A stretch of 64,000 bases of DNA from Talpa occidentalis (GCF_014898055.3 NW_026555331.1:108187194-108251193); one strand, 5' to 3'; numbered from the stretch's first letter, positions 23,594-34,870 are shown. Numbers and translations are program-made. Notes: generated from the letters alone by a model not told the origin.

Positions 23594-23610
23594 TGCCACC
23601 AGATGGCGCC
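23594..23610 (+). promoter_or_regulatory. Candidate CTCF binding site
   Basis: 'tgccaccagatggcgcc' matches the CTCF core consensus CCASYAGRKGGCRS at every core position. It lies in non-repeat DNA just downstream of the SINE pair, in + orientation. Binding itself cannot be seen from sequence. Confidence 0.75.
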
Positions 23611-24525
23611 AACAGTGGGTTGCTGACAAAGGCGTGCAAAGGTGAACACTAGGGGGGAAAAAAAGTCTACACCACAATTACTTCAAATCTACTCTAGTCC
23701 AACTGAGGCTGGATTTTTACTTTACACTTAAAGGTTCAATTTAAGCCATGTAGGCCTTTCTGACTTGAAGACTTTCTAGATCAAATGTTTGATAATATTT
23801 GAGTTTTAAGCCACATACCCCATCCACACCAGTTCCTAAGAATTAAGACACCATCCGACTTGTAGAACTCGCTGCAAATCTCTTTCACATCCTCGTACAT
23901 GGTAGATTGTGGGCTGGGCTCTCGAACTTTCAAAGGTGAGCTCAACCCATTCCTTCAGGAGCATGGTGTGTTCGTGCAACCTCTCTCGCCTGGGGAGACG
24001 CTCTGTATTACCGTCCAGATTACTCCATGTTGCTCAGGGGTTCTGTAAAAATACCTTTGCATGTACATCCTGCTTCTCTCTAATAATTGCATTTTCATGC
24101 AAGTCACTTCTCAAATCTGTTTTCTCCCAAGTTCGTAGTTCCTCATTTATAGCCTTTTTGTAATAAATTATTCCTTGTCATTTCCCACAGTTTCTATTTA
24201 TAATTAATCCATTTAAAACCAATTTCAAAGAAAATAGAGGTATTTTCTACTTAAATTTTATTCATTGGTACATAGGCCCATATTTTCATCTTTTTGGCAG
24301 CTCTGTAATAACATTTTAGATCCATTTTGTTAGTTTTTATTATCTGCACAGTACCTTTTGCCATTTTTAAAAGTTAACATTATTCAATGACACACTGAAT
24401 TCCTGTACCATTCAAGAAATTGGAGGAAACTCTATTGTACACCTGAATAGCATAGAAATTTCAATAGAAGAGTCCACAAAAAATTATTCTATGTTCAAGC
24501 TCACTGTCTGAGCTGCTCCTGCTGC
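23611..24525. other. No gene or recognised repeat
   Basis: Low-copy sequence. The 84-codon + frame at 23909-24163 shows no recognised domain. Confidence 0.5.
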
Positions 24526-24529
24526 TGCT

Positions 24530-24905
24530 CTCTTCCTTGATCACCCCACTGACCCCCCACACCAGCCTTCAACAAGCCCTTCCACACAGCATTCATTGGG
24601 CCTCTTCCTTTTTTGCTCTTTCCCCAGATTTCACTTCCCCACCTCAAATATCACATTTAAGTGAGTTCCCCCCTGACCACCACATGTGATGTGAAACATC
24701 TCCAACATCCCTAGCCCCTCACCCCCTGCTATTTTTTCCCCACAATATTACTTCTCTGTGGCTGTATAACGATATATGTACCATTCTCTGTCTCCCCCTC
24801 TCCTGGAATGGTGCTCCACAAGAGCAGGGATTCTTGTCTGCTTTGTCTTATTTAGGCATCCAGGGAGCTTAGAACAGTGTCTGGCACATAATAGGTGCTC
24901 AGTAA
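24530..24905 (+). repeat. L2 3' fragment
   Basis: 'tcacttccccacctcaaata', 'ccacaagagcagggattctt' and the end 'cataataggtgctcagtaag' are the typical L2 order. Confidence 0.85.
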
Positions 24906-24953
24906 GTATATTTTAAACTAACAGAATGGTTCAACAACATAAAAATGTCTCTA

Positions 24954-25237
24954 GGGGCCTCCCTGGTGGAGCAGGGGTTAAAGACAGCACTATCAAGTTA
25001 TTGCCAGCCACTGCAGCTTGAGTTCAATCCCCAGATGGCCAGGGAGCTACCCACATAGTGCAGCAGACTTCTCCTGTCTTGCCCGCTGCTCCCCTCAGCA
25101 TTATATTTCAGTCAGTCTGCCTGTTCTGCTCCCTACTCTGTCTCTGGCGAATCCTCTCACCGCCCCCACCCCCCTCCCTGCACCTCTGGCTTACACCCCA
25201 GTCCAGTATGCATAAATAAATAAACCTTTTTTAAAAG
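24954..25237 (+). repeat. tRNA-derived SINE, group A
   Basis: Head 'gggcctccctggtggagcag', body, then a C-rich expansion near 25160-25180 and tail 'cataaataaataaacctttt'. No clear TSD; an older copy. Confidence 0.92.
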
Positions 25238-25254
25238 GCTTGAGTCACTTCTTT

Positions 25255-25625
25255 ATCATTTATATAGATAGTCTTTACTTATGATGGCTCAATTTACAAG
25301 TTTTCAACTCTAAGATGGTGTGAATGCAATACATATTCAGTAGAAACTGCATTTCAAGTTCTGAATTTGGATCTTGTCCCGGGTGAGCGATGTGGTCCTG
25401 TCCTTTCTCATGATGTTAGGTAGTGGCAGCTCCCCTTCAGCCACTGGATCACAAGTGTAAACCAATATCCTATAGACTGGTTTTCATTTTCAGAAGAGTA
25501 GTCAACAAATCACATGATGCATTCAATACATTATTATGAATAGGCCTAGTGTTGGATGATTTTGCCCAACTGTAGACTGAGGTTGATGCAAGTCATTTGC
25601 CTTGAATGGTGCTTAGATTTTGAAA
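25255..25625. mobile_element. DNA-transposon-like mammalian repeat
   Basis: 'ttcaactctaagatggtgtg', 'tattcagtagaaactgcatt', 'tcttgtcccgggtgagcgat' and 'gatgattttgcccaactgta' match a dispersed mammalian element that I recall as a non-autonomous DNA transposon. Family and orientation are not assigned. Confidence 0.5.
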
Positions 25626-26015
25626 CAGAGATTAGCTAGAATTTCAGCCTCAGGACTTTTTTCTTCTGATATGATCATGAGGAGAGATCTGTGGAAAATA
25701 AACCAACTGGGTCTGAGGATCCCCAGTCCCTGAAGTTTCCACATGATGCTTTTCCTCCTCACCTATAGAGCGGAATCCCCCATTCTGCAGTACACCCACC
25801 ATCCTCTCCCCAGACACCATGGCACATGCACAGCAGGAGAAGGAAAGCGAAAGGCTGCAAAACTCCTGTTCTTATAACAATCACATTCATCTTCTCTGTG
25901 CGTATCTATACCACAATCAAGAGAGATCTGCCCCCAATGTCCCAAGTTCAGTAAAAGAGTAATTATTGTCACCAGGACCCCAAATGTCTTTCTTGAGGAG
26001 AATAATAAAATGCTG
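25626..26015. other. No gene or recognised repeat
   Basis: Low-copy flank of the LTR that begins near 26016. Confidence 0.5.
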
Positions 26016-26670
26016 TGTTAGCCATTTAGGCAAGAAGGACAATGCTTAGAGAAAATTAAATGGCCTCAGGACCAATTAAATGGACTCAGGACCTCGAGAC
26101 ACACTTGCCAGAGACAAAGCCCAGGGAGAGCCAGGAAATGCCCCGAGGGGAGAAAGATGGTCCCCTACCCCAACCAAAGGCAGACCAAAAAGAGCAAGAA
26201 ACACCCAGAGGGGGGCAATTCCTCAAAAGTGGCCAGTTTCTGGATGATAGGTAATTCCCTTAAACAGGACAATAATTACCTCCCCCCAAAAATCCAAATG
26301 TTCTCCCCAGGGCAAAGGTGCTTGATTCCATGGCCTAATGTTCGCCCTGCCCCTGCCTGCTGCCGGAACTGCTAAACCACACCCCAGGAACACAGTAGAA
26401 ACTGCTGCCTGGTCAGTAAACCAATACCCCAGGAATGCCGCGCAGTGCACCCCACGAAAGAATGAACAGTTCCTACACCCCATTTAAGGCCAGCACACCC
26501 ACAATTCCCTTACCAACATCTATGCCCACCCAGGGACCTCCCCTCTGGTGTACTTTTGTCTCTAAATAAGCTTTGTTTTTTGCTACTGATAAAAACGTGG
26601 CTGTGAATTCTTCTCATACCATAGTCAAGAACCAAGGAACACATAAAACCAGGAGCCCCAAAACCCAACA
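26016..26670 (+). mobile_element. ERV-type LTR (class I-like), probably solo
   Basis: Begins 'tgttagcc' and ends 'aaaacccaaca', giving TGTT...AACA termini. It has a 'catttaaggcc' TATA-like motif near 26484, an 'aaataagctttg' polyadenylation-like region near 26565, and a G/U-type stretch before 'gtgaattcttctcatacc', the usual U3-R-U5 order. No primer-binding site or viral gene follows; the right flank is L1. The 4-6 bp flanks do not match, so the exact ends are tentative. A 20-bp tandem repeat lies at 26054-26093. Confidence 0.68.
26054..26093. repeat. 20-bp tandem duplication within the LTR
   Basis: Two adjacent copies starting 'aattaaatgg', differing at one base (26054-26073 and 26074-26093). 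Repeats in the 5' part of an LTR are often U3 enhancer duplications; that role is inference. Confidence 0.9.
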
Positions 26671-26853
26671 CTACCACAGAATATGAACCATAAGAGAAAA
26701 AAAATTGATAAATTGAACTTCACTAAAAGTTAAAACTTTGGCTATTCAAAAACAACATCAAGAAAATGAAAAGACAAACCACAGCCTGGTAGAAAATATT
26801 TGCAAATCACATGACTGAAAGGACTTGTCTCCAGAATACATTTAAAGAAAAGA

Positions 26854-27130
26854 GGGGTCCCCCCTTGTGGCACAGGCGGTTGAGCACCGCACTGTGAAGC
26901 TGTCTGCAGTCTCTGCAGTGCCAGTTTGATCCCGGCCAGCCGGCGAGGGTCCCACATGGCACAGCAGATCAATCCTGTCTTGCCCGCGGCTCAGCAGTGT
27001 ATTTCTTCAATCTGCCTGTTCTGTTCCCCACTCTGTCTCTAGTGAATCCTCTCACCCTCCCCCACATCTGGCCTGAACCCCGGTTCTTGTATAAATAAAT
27101 AAATAAATCTTTAAAAAATAAAATAAAATA
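26854..27130 (+). repeat. tRNA-derived SINE, group C, inside L1
   Basis: Head 'gtggcacaggcggttgagca', body, then 'ataaataaataaataaatct' tail with an AAAAT run. Flanks show only a short 'taaaga' repeat. The L1 text resumes directly after it. Confidence 0.93.
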
Positions 27131-27287
27131 AAGAGCCTCACAACTCAATAATAAGATAAACAACCCAATTTAAAAACAAATGGGCAAAATATTTAAATGG
27201 ATATTTCACTAAAGAAAACACATGGATAGCAAATTAACACAGGAAAAGTGATTCAGTAGTTCTGTTCATTTAAAAAAATGCAAATCA

Positions 27288-27571
27288 GGGCCTCCCTGGT
27301 GGTGCAAGGGGTTAAGACTTCAGCCTGCGAAGCTCTCCGCAGCATCTGCAGCATGAGTTCAATTCCCTGCCAGCCAGGCAGCAACCCACATGGCACAGCA
27401 GACCTCTCCTGACTCACCCATTGCTCCCCCACAGCAGTGTACTTCCATCGATCTGCCAGTTCTGTTCCCAGCTCTGTCTCTGGTGAATCCTCACACGCCC
27501 CACCCCAAACCTCTGGCCTGTACCTCAGTTCTTGTATGCATAAATAGATAAATCTTTAAAATAAAAGTATT
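27288..27571 (+). repeat. tRNA-derived SINE, group A, inside L1, 14-bp TSD
   Basis: Perfect TSD 'aaaaatgcaaatca' at 27274-27287 and 27572-27585, itself L1 sequence. Head 'gggcctccctggtggtgcaa'. Tail 'aaatagataaatcttt'. Confidence 0.95.
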
Positions 27572-28019
27572 AAAAATGCAAATCAAATCCTAATGAGATG
27601 CCATCACACCCCCTTTCCTTTAAGGCTATCATCAAAAAGACAGATAATAAGTATTGATGAGAATGGAAAGAAATCCTCAAATTTTGCAAGTGGGAATAAA
27701 ATACGGTGCCGCCACTTTGGAAAACAATTTGACAGTTTCTTAAAAACTCAAACACACTTATCAAGCAACTGCACTGCTCTCTACCCAGAACGGAAAACAT
27801 ACATGCACACAGACTCCCATAAGCAAATGTTCATAATGACCAAAAACTAGAAACAACGTAAGTGTCCATCACCTGCTCAGTGGCCAAGCAAAGCACTCCA
27901 TCAGGCAGTGGACTCCGGGTCAGCTTTCCCAGCCCGCGGCCAGGGCTGCTGCACATGGCCCCACTCTTGGGTTTGAAGTTCTGTGATCACTGTCTAGAAA
28001 TTCTTAACCATTCCAGGAG

Positions 28020-28562
28020 CTGTCTTTCACTTTCTGTCTTTCATGTATTTCACTTAGTAGAATCACCTCAAGGTTCATTCATTGTGTCTCAAAATACACT
28101 ATTTCCTCTTTTAAATAGCTGAAACATTCCATTGAATATATATTCCATAATTTTTTTATCCAGTCAACTATCAGTGGGCATTTAAGTTGGTTCCATGCTT
28201 GGCTATTATGAATAATGCTGCCATGGACATAGGGGTACACAGATCTTTTCATATCAGTGTTTTCATATTCTTTGGGTAAATACCTAGCAGTGGTATTGAT
28301 GGATCATATGGTATTTACTTTTTGTGTGTGTGAAGAATCTCTATACTTAGTCTGCACCAAATTACATTCCCACCAACTGTGGAGGAGGGTTCCTTTTCTC
28401 CACATCCTCATCACCATTTGTTGTTTCCAGCCTCCTTGATATAGGTCATTCTCACAGGGATGAGGTGATATCTCATCGTGGTTTTGATTTTCGTTTCCCT
28501 TATAATAAATAATGTTGAACATTTTCCCCTGTGCCTACAGGTCATCTGAATGTCTTCTGACA
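28020..28562 (-). mobile_element. L1 ORF2 3' region, antisense
   Basis: Antisense L1 signature: 'aacattccattgaatatata', 'ggctattatgaataatgctg', 'gggtaaatacctagcagtgg', 'acattcccaccaactgtgga' and 'gaggtgatatctcatcgtgg'. Opposite orientation to the neighbouring L1 at 26.7-27.9 kb. Frames are broken. Confidence 0.9.
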
Positions 28563-28638
28563 AAGATTTTAAATCCTCCTCTACATATAACCAAAACTGA
28601 GTAAGAGAGCTCCTTAAAGATGTTTTTCTAACAGAGAA

Positions 28639-28652
28639 CCACCAGGGGGCAT
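28639..28652 (+). promoter_or_regulatory. Candidate CTCF binding site
   Basis: 'ccaccagggggcat' fits CCASYAGRKGGCRS except the last base. It lies just beyond an antisense L1 and has the same orientation as the 23.6 kb site. Binding is not shown by sequence. Confidence 0.65.
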
Positions 28653-28769
28653 GAAGTCATCAAAGAAATGACCAAAGTAGTGTCTCCTGAAAGAGGATCA
28701 CTTCTAATTTATTTTCAAATGCCAAGAACCCTTAGAACATTCTGTTAAAGGTAAGTTAATTTCTTTCAT

Positions 28770-29350
28770 TCCATGGACAATAATAGTTCCTTACTGTGTA
28801 TTCACATCCCTGATCTGTTAGAATATGTGATATTTAATTATGTCCTTGCCTGTGGCATTCCTTTATATTGTTTCTTTTCAACACAACCAAATAATAATAA
28901 TAATAATAATAAACCCCCTTGTATCCATTGTCCAATACCAACTATATCAATCCACCACCAATTCTATCCTTTCAACACCTCCCTCCTCCTTTCTCCAGTA
29001 TCATTTGAAAGTAAACCACAAACATCATATCAATTCCTTATATACCTCAATACTCATCTCTAAAACATAAAGGGGTCTCCCTTTAATATAACCACACAAT
29101 AATTACCATACCTAACCAAGTGACGAATAATTCCTTAATATCATCAAATATTCAATGTCCTAATAACCAAGTTCCCTCCATAAAGTATTCTGATATCTAA
29201 ATTGTCCACTAATTGTGTTCTTTTTCAGTTTGTTTGGTCCAACTAAGGTGTGCCTGTGGCACTTGACTGACCTATCTTTAAATCTTTTAGTCCATGGTAT
29301 CACCTCCATTCTTTTTATTTTCTATACAATTAATTCAATTAAGATTACTT
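28770..29350 (-). mobile_element. Possible old L1 3' UTR, antisense
   Basis: 'caatgtcctaataaccaagt' and 'ttttcagtttgtttggtcca...gacctatctttaaatctttt' resemble an antisense L1M-type 3' region. An (AAT)n run lies at 28890-28912. Weak call. Confidence 0.4.
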
Positions 29351-30260
29351 AAATTTCTTGCATGAGAGAAGCTGAAGCTTGAAGGAGTTTATGAAATGAT
29401 AACATGGAAGAAGATATTTTTCTCTTCGCCATATTAGTCTAATATTAGAAATGTCCATATTTGGCACTGAGATAGGGACATCCGTCTCCTCACTCCCAGC
29501 ATACCCAATTGAGTATCATGACATCAGGACAACCTCCTCTGATCCCATCAGTCAGACAGGTGTTGTCTTCTTTTAACTCAGCCCAGGACCAAAACTACCG
29601 AAAATGTGCCCCAGGGCAGGGAACAATGTGGATAGCAGAATGCTTAGCTTATTCACTCCTTTCACATTTGCCTGTCCTCTCTCCCCCCCATGACTGCTGG
29701 GATCCCTACCAAAGCATGATTCTGTAATCCTCATTGATCAGTGTGAACTTTAAACCTCTCTGAAATGACCTAGCCCGCAAGTGACTTAAAAGAATAAAAC
29801 TCACCAGATCTCAAGTTACCCCCTTGAGCTTTGATGAATGTAAATTGTGGCCAGTGAAGAAGAACTTGTAGACTCCTCTTTCTCTCTTCATTAATGACAG
29901 TTGTGGGAATCCTGTTATCTAGTTGATTCCCAGAGGTCTCTACATTACTCGACTTCTATGAGTTTGGAAAAATCCTTGCAGAAGATGTGAATGTGAAGGT
30001 TTAGCAGGGTCCCCAGTAAGTGATCACAGCTCCTTCGCCCACAAAGAGCTTTGGGAAGCCATAGCTGGCTCCATCAAGTAGAAGGAGTCCCAAGTATGAA
30101 GGCAAGTTCTCTGTTACATCAGAGAGTGGAAAATGATCTGTCACAGACATTGCAGAGGCCAAAGATGGGATATTGAAGCAGATGATCTCCAAGGGTCCAG
30201 CCAACCCTCAGACTTTAGCACCCCAGGTATTCGCATCAAGACACTGATCAAATGGCTAAG
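29351..30260. other. No gene recognised
   Basis: Low-copy sequence left of the solo LTR. A 67-codon minus frame at 30001-30204 begins at TTG and has no recognised domain. It is not viral internal sequence that I can identify. Confidence 0.5.
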
Positions 30261-30265
30261 ATCCT

Positions 30266-30709
30266 TGAAAGGGCAGGACAGGACACGGTGCAGGTTTTCT
30301 GATCCCATGCAGACCGAGTAAAGGAGGAGTCAGAGTCCTCAGTGGTTTTTTGCAGGTCTTTTATTGGGATTTACCCAGTACACAGCAGACAGGGGTGCTG
30401 GGGGGCAGGGGGGGGCCAGGAGGCTAGCAGTACTCCCAGCCCCCAGCAAGTCTTCATTCTATCTAGGCTCTCCGGTCTTCTCTCAGCTTCTGCTTCTCTT
30501 GCTTCTCTTTCGGCTTCTCTTTCGGCTTCTGCTGCTGCTTTCTCAGCTTCTGGCGTCCCTGTGACGCCGCCCTTAAAAGCACAGTCTTAGCGCAGGTGTA
30601 CCCACTTCAGGTGCCCGCCATCAGGCATGCATTCAGGATCACAGGGTTCCCTCATCTATCCTGATGGCGGGAGGGCAGAAAAGCCTGATACCTTTTACCT
30701 TACCCTACA
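30266..30709 (-). mobile_element. Solo retroviral LTR (ERV), 444 bp, 5-bp TSD
   Basis: The + strand reads TG (30266) to CA (30709), flanked by a perfect 5-bp duplication 'atcct' at 30261-30265 and 30710-30714. On the minus strand it starts 'tgtagggtaagg', has AATAAA at 30360-30365 in 'ccaataaaaga', and ends 'ctgccctttca'. These are LTR landmarks with U3, R and U5 order. There is no internal viral sequence on either side, so it is a solo LTR from recombination between two LTRs. A Ser/Gln-like 'ggcttctctttc' repeat lies near 30500-30550. Confidence 0.9.
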
Positions 30710-30714
30710 ATCCT

Positions 30715-33115
30715 ATAACGTCTTCTTGGAAAACTTCATATTTCCCAGGCACTTGGAGAGCAAAAAATTTTAAAAGGTTCTGCCACCTGCTAATTACATG
30801 ACAATAAAAGACAAGTGCTAAGTGAAATAAAACTGCTAAGTGAAATAAAACCTTGATGAGTAGAGACCTGTTGACAGCCGACACAAGGCCAGAAGACATC
30901 GACCCTGAGTGAATTGAAATTGTTAACCTATTCTAAGCTTTTTTAATTATCCAAAATCTCATTTGGGTGGACATAATCTAGGAGAATACTCAAAAACATC
31001 ATGGAAATTGAAGAATGTGTCCCATCTTCTCTTTCCACATCAGAAGTACCATGTGTGAGCAATTTGTCAAGAAGCCCTTTGAAGGGAAAAATCAGTTTCC
31101 TTGTCTGTGAACCAGCTGCTGGCTGGTTAATTACCTTATTTAATAAGCCCTGGTTACCTAATCATCTACTTCAGCCTTGATTTTTCAGATTGATATTGAA
31201 TTAATTATAACTGTTTTTCATATCTAAAACTCATTTACTTTACAAATGAACTACAAATGAGTGTATCCAGGCTCATTTCCATACTTGAGAGAAAACAATT
31301 TCTCCCTGGATTAGAAAAGGGAGAGCAAAGCAGGGCTCACAGGATGGAGAGACCTAGGAGGACATTCTCCACAGATGACATGTCTCTTCTGTCCAGATGC
31401 ACACATACTCCTAACTTGGGAAATGCCTATCTTCACTTCTGAGCTTATCATTTGTGTAAAAAGCCTTAGAGGACTATTATGTGGCTCAGTAGTATGTAAT
31501 CCAGAGAAAATATGAAATAAAACATGTTTGGATTTAAATTTGACCCATCTTTTAGAATATTCATAGTCTTTCTGTTGTGCCCTGAAGCTGGCTTCAGAAT
31601 AGAAACTCAACCTAGTGAACTTTAGGGAAATTAAAGTATTAGGAAAGAGTTAGCTAGAAAGAGGTTGTTCAAATGGAACTGGGTGAACTGTACTGGGTAC
31701 CAGCTTAGGAGAAAAGATCTCAGCTCAGCAGACACTTCAAACTCATTTTAACCAGCTCCCACTTCCCTTTGCTTCTTTGGAAGTTCTCAGACACCAGCAT
31801 TTCTTTATGTGTAGTGCAATCTGGGGGATACATGTCTTCAATGGATCCACTGGAGGCTGGACCTGTCACTCGTGGCCTCCACGCCATGTAGACTTTTGCT
31901 TCCGCTCACTGGAGAGGATATGAATCTTCAGGTCCAAGAGGTCAGAAGTGTCCAAGTCCATCTGTGGGCTTCAGTTTGCTTTATGCCTAATTTGCAACTC
32001 TAAACTTTTCTAATTTGCACAGAGGCACTTACATGGGAAGGCAGTGACCCTCACAGGAATCAGCTGCTTTTGACCAAAGAGCCGTACTGTCTTCCAAGGA
32101 GAAAATGCCTGTGACAACTCTTGTCTCACATTATTGTTGTTTTCTGAACCAGTCATCTTTTCTTGGGTGTTAATTCTCAACTAGAATTCAGAGGTGCCAA
32201 GGAAAGAAGGTCACCCCTTCACACCAGCCTAATCGGTGGTGCTTGCACAGCCATCATGTTTGAGTTCCTTATAAGAATCACTTTGTACTAGTGCTTGCAT
32301 GCTACTAGCATCATGGAAACACCAGCCACACTCCCTTTCTTCACATTAACATAGCTTTAATATCCATGATGACCTCTTTGAAATGTTCCTGCAATGCCTT
32401 CAGAGGTGAGACCCCATATCTGTATTCAGCTTGGTAGCTCCCCTCATTTTACATCCAACAGTATTTTCTTCAGTGATACAAATGACACTGTCTTGGAGTC
32501 CTGGGTGCCCTCTGTGCCATCACGCAAGGACTGCTGTGTAAGAGCACCTGCGCTGACCCTTATATTATATTCTGTTATCTTTCTTCCTCCTCTCTGTCCC
32601 ACCCAAGTTAACCCACCACCAAAATCCATCCATTATAAGTTCCTAACCTAATCAACATCCGCAAACCAGATTAAGGGTCTGTTAGCACCCTTCAGAACAA
32701 GCTCAATAAACACAGCATTTTCCTTCTATAACTCCAGCAGGCACTTTTGTTCTTTGATACTTAATGTTGGCTTCCAAGTCTCCAGAAAGGATGGGAATTC
32801 TTCTGTGCTGAGCTGCAGCACAATATAATTGCATTATGTGATAAGACTCAAGTCACAGCTCTGTCACTTGCTAGCTTGTGCCCTGGGCATGTTTGCTCCT
32901 CAAGCTGCAGAGTCCTCATCAGGAGGAGATGATACAGACACTCCTGTGAGGTGAGAATCAGACCAGGAAGTGTTGGGTTTAGTAAAGACAAAGGACTTGG
33001 AGGTCTGGGGTAAGGAAACTGGGGGATTGAGAGACAGGCTGGCTTGGGTCTGTGCAGATGACTCTGTATCCCCAGAGCCAAGATGAGAGTGGGGCACCTA
33101 AGTACAGCCAACATC
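30715..33115. other. Low-copy DNA, possible conserved patch
   Basis: No gene seen. A perfect 18-bp tandem duplication ('tgctaagtgaaataaaac') lies at 30816-30851. The stretch 31110-31230 is dense in TAATTA-type homeodomain motifs ('ggttaattaccttattt', 'gaattaattataa'). Elsewhere nothing is recognised. Confidence 0.5.
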
Positions 33116-33119
33116 CATG

Positions 33120-33305
33120 GAGCATTGCTGGGTGAGGGCACTGTGCCAACATATTACCTTATATAATCTCCACCACTCCATGGACAAGAGCTATTATTAG
33201 TCCCATTTTAAAGATGAGGAAATTGATATACAGGAAAGTTAAGTAATTTGCTCCTAATCATACAGTCGGTAACTAGCAAAGTGGAGATTTAGCACACTAA
33301 GCCCC
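33120..33305 (-). repeat. MIR, antisense
   Basis: 'ggcactgtgccaacatatta', 'agatgaggaaattgatatac' and 'taatttgctcctaatcatac' give a good reverse MIR. Confidence 0.85.
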
Positions 33306-34250
33306 CTTTCTAGACTATGTATTTGCTTATCTATTTATTTGCTTCAAATCAAGCAGTGTCCTCTTACTCAATGCAGACTCCTGGAGGGGACAGGCATGAT
33401 ATCTTTCCTGACTCTGAGTTCCTCACAGTGTCCAGCCCCAAGTGCTCAGTGAGACTTATAAGAGAGACCAACTGCTCAGCTCACCCTCTGGGCCTGGCAG
33501 TCCTGGGACATGAGCTGACCAATCTGGAATGAAGAGAAGCAAACAATGGGTCCTCTCTGCTGGCCAGCAAATGTTAATTTATTTGTGATTGATAAGGTAT
33601 CTCGGAAGGGAATATGGTTAGAGAGGTAAAAGACCCAAAACAAACTACCCCCCTTATCTGTTGCTATAGTTACCACTGGCCAGAATAAAACATGTCCAAC
33701 AGGTTTAGCGAGGACAAAGACCTCAAATGCAGTATCACTTTCCCCCACTTTCCTCAAAGGTGCAGGTCTTATTTTGAAAGTGGTGATCCAATTTGTCTTC
33801 AAAGGAAGCGGTAGACAAAAGCCTAGACTCTGAATCCAGTCCGGTCCAGTGTAGTAAGATCAAAGCTTTGTAGCAGGAAGAGACTCCCAGAGCGGCTTCC
33901 TGGGTATGCACAGTGTGCAATGCCAAAGGGTCCCACCTTTGGAGGGGGCTGCTCTTGGTTTAATGCTACACTGCCCCTGTCTTGAAATTCTCACTTGGTG
34001 GAAGAATTCAAACAAGTCACTCTGCATTTTCCTGGTACACTGGGCTCTGCAAATCTTGTAGCCAGTCCAGAGGATGCCCTTCAGGAGGTAGAGGTGGAGG
34101 TGGAGGTGCCTTTTGCTCCCAAAAGGCACATTTGTTTCTTCTCTCTGAAGGCATAAAATTCTGTGTCCACACTCTGGGCTTAGGATTGGAAAATATGAGG
34201 ACAGAAGGCAACAGAACTGTGGGGTGACCGGTGATAGCAGCAGCAACAAG
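33306..34250. other. No gene recognised
   Basis: Low-copy DNA with a (GGTGGA)n-like run near 34086-34110. The 129-codon minus frame (33860-34249) has no recognised domain. Confidence 0.5.
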
Positions 34251-34570
34251 CATAATATGCTTGCACTATTTCAGAGCTTGGCTGGTATTAACTCATTTCA
34301 TTTTAAAAACAACCCTGTAGAGACATTAATTTCATTCCCATTTTATGGGCATAGAGAAAAGGAAAGGTGGGAGAAGAGGAAGGAACTCATCCAGCTGCAC
34401 AACTATTAAATGCCAGACACTGTGCCCCAGCACCTTCACACTTGGGATTTCACCTGACACCCGTGTTAAGTGGCTCTCCCAGGATTAAAGAGCAAGTTAG
34501 TAAGACGCCAAGCCCGTCTCCTGATTCTGAGTCCAGTATATGTTTTCCACTCCACTATGCATTTTCCCCA
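34250..34570 (-). repeat. MIR, antisense, in two pieces
   Basis: 'tattaactcatttcatttta' and 'cattcccattttatgggcat' form one part. 'ctcccaggattaaagagcaa' and 'tctcctgattctgagtccag' form a second, so the element is stretched or two copies overlap. Confidence 0.65.
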
Positions 34571-34664
34571 TGGCTCCCCCTGCTCTTGCATGGTGCCGGG
34601 GTCACTGCTAGATTCAGCAAATGCTTATTAACTTCCAATAATAATAGTGCTACATAGCCTGAAT

Positions 34665-34870
34665 GTTTTTGCACCCAGACACCCCAATTCACATGTTAAC
34701 TCCTACTACCTAATGTGATAGTATTAGGAGGTGGGGCCTTTGGAAGTGATTAGGCCTTAAAAGTGGAGATCTCCCGAATGGGATGAGTACCCTTATAAAA
34801 GAGACTCTGAGCTTCCTCACCTCTCTATCATATGACACAGAGATGCCCTTATATCTACTAGAATTTCTAG
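34665..34870. repeat. MaLR-like LTR fragment
   Basis: 'agtattaggaggtggggcct', 'gtgattaggccttaaaagtg' and 'cttataaaagagactctgag' are the common mammalian MaLR-type LTR pattern, in opposite orientation to the copy at 20.5 kb. Confidence 0.72.

Larger units (their letters stand above)
26671..27875 (+). mobile_element. L1 ORF2 3' region interrupted by two SINEs
   Basis: L1 + strand motifs in order: 'ttgataaattgaacttcact', 'tagaaaatatttgcaaatca', 'ccaatttaaaaacaaatggg', 'cctaatgagatgccatcaca' and 'gtgtccatca'. Split by SINEs at 26854 and 27288, with stop codons throughout. The left end abuts the LTR. Confidence 0.88.

Noticed and set aside
30001..30321. Frames on both strands beside the solo LTR, considered as retroviral gene remnants
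   Set aside because: The LTR is closed by a perfect TSD, so this is flank, and I see no retroviral motif. The minus frame starts at TTG.
34086..34110. GGTGGA repeat as a coding Gly-rich segment
   Set aside because: Too short, no open context; read as simple-sequence.
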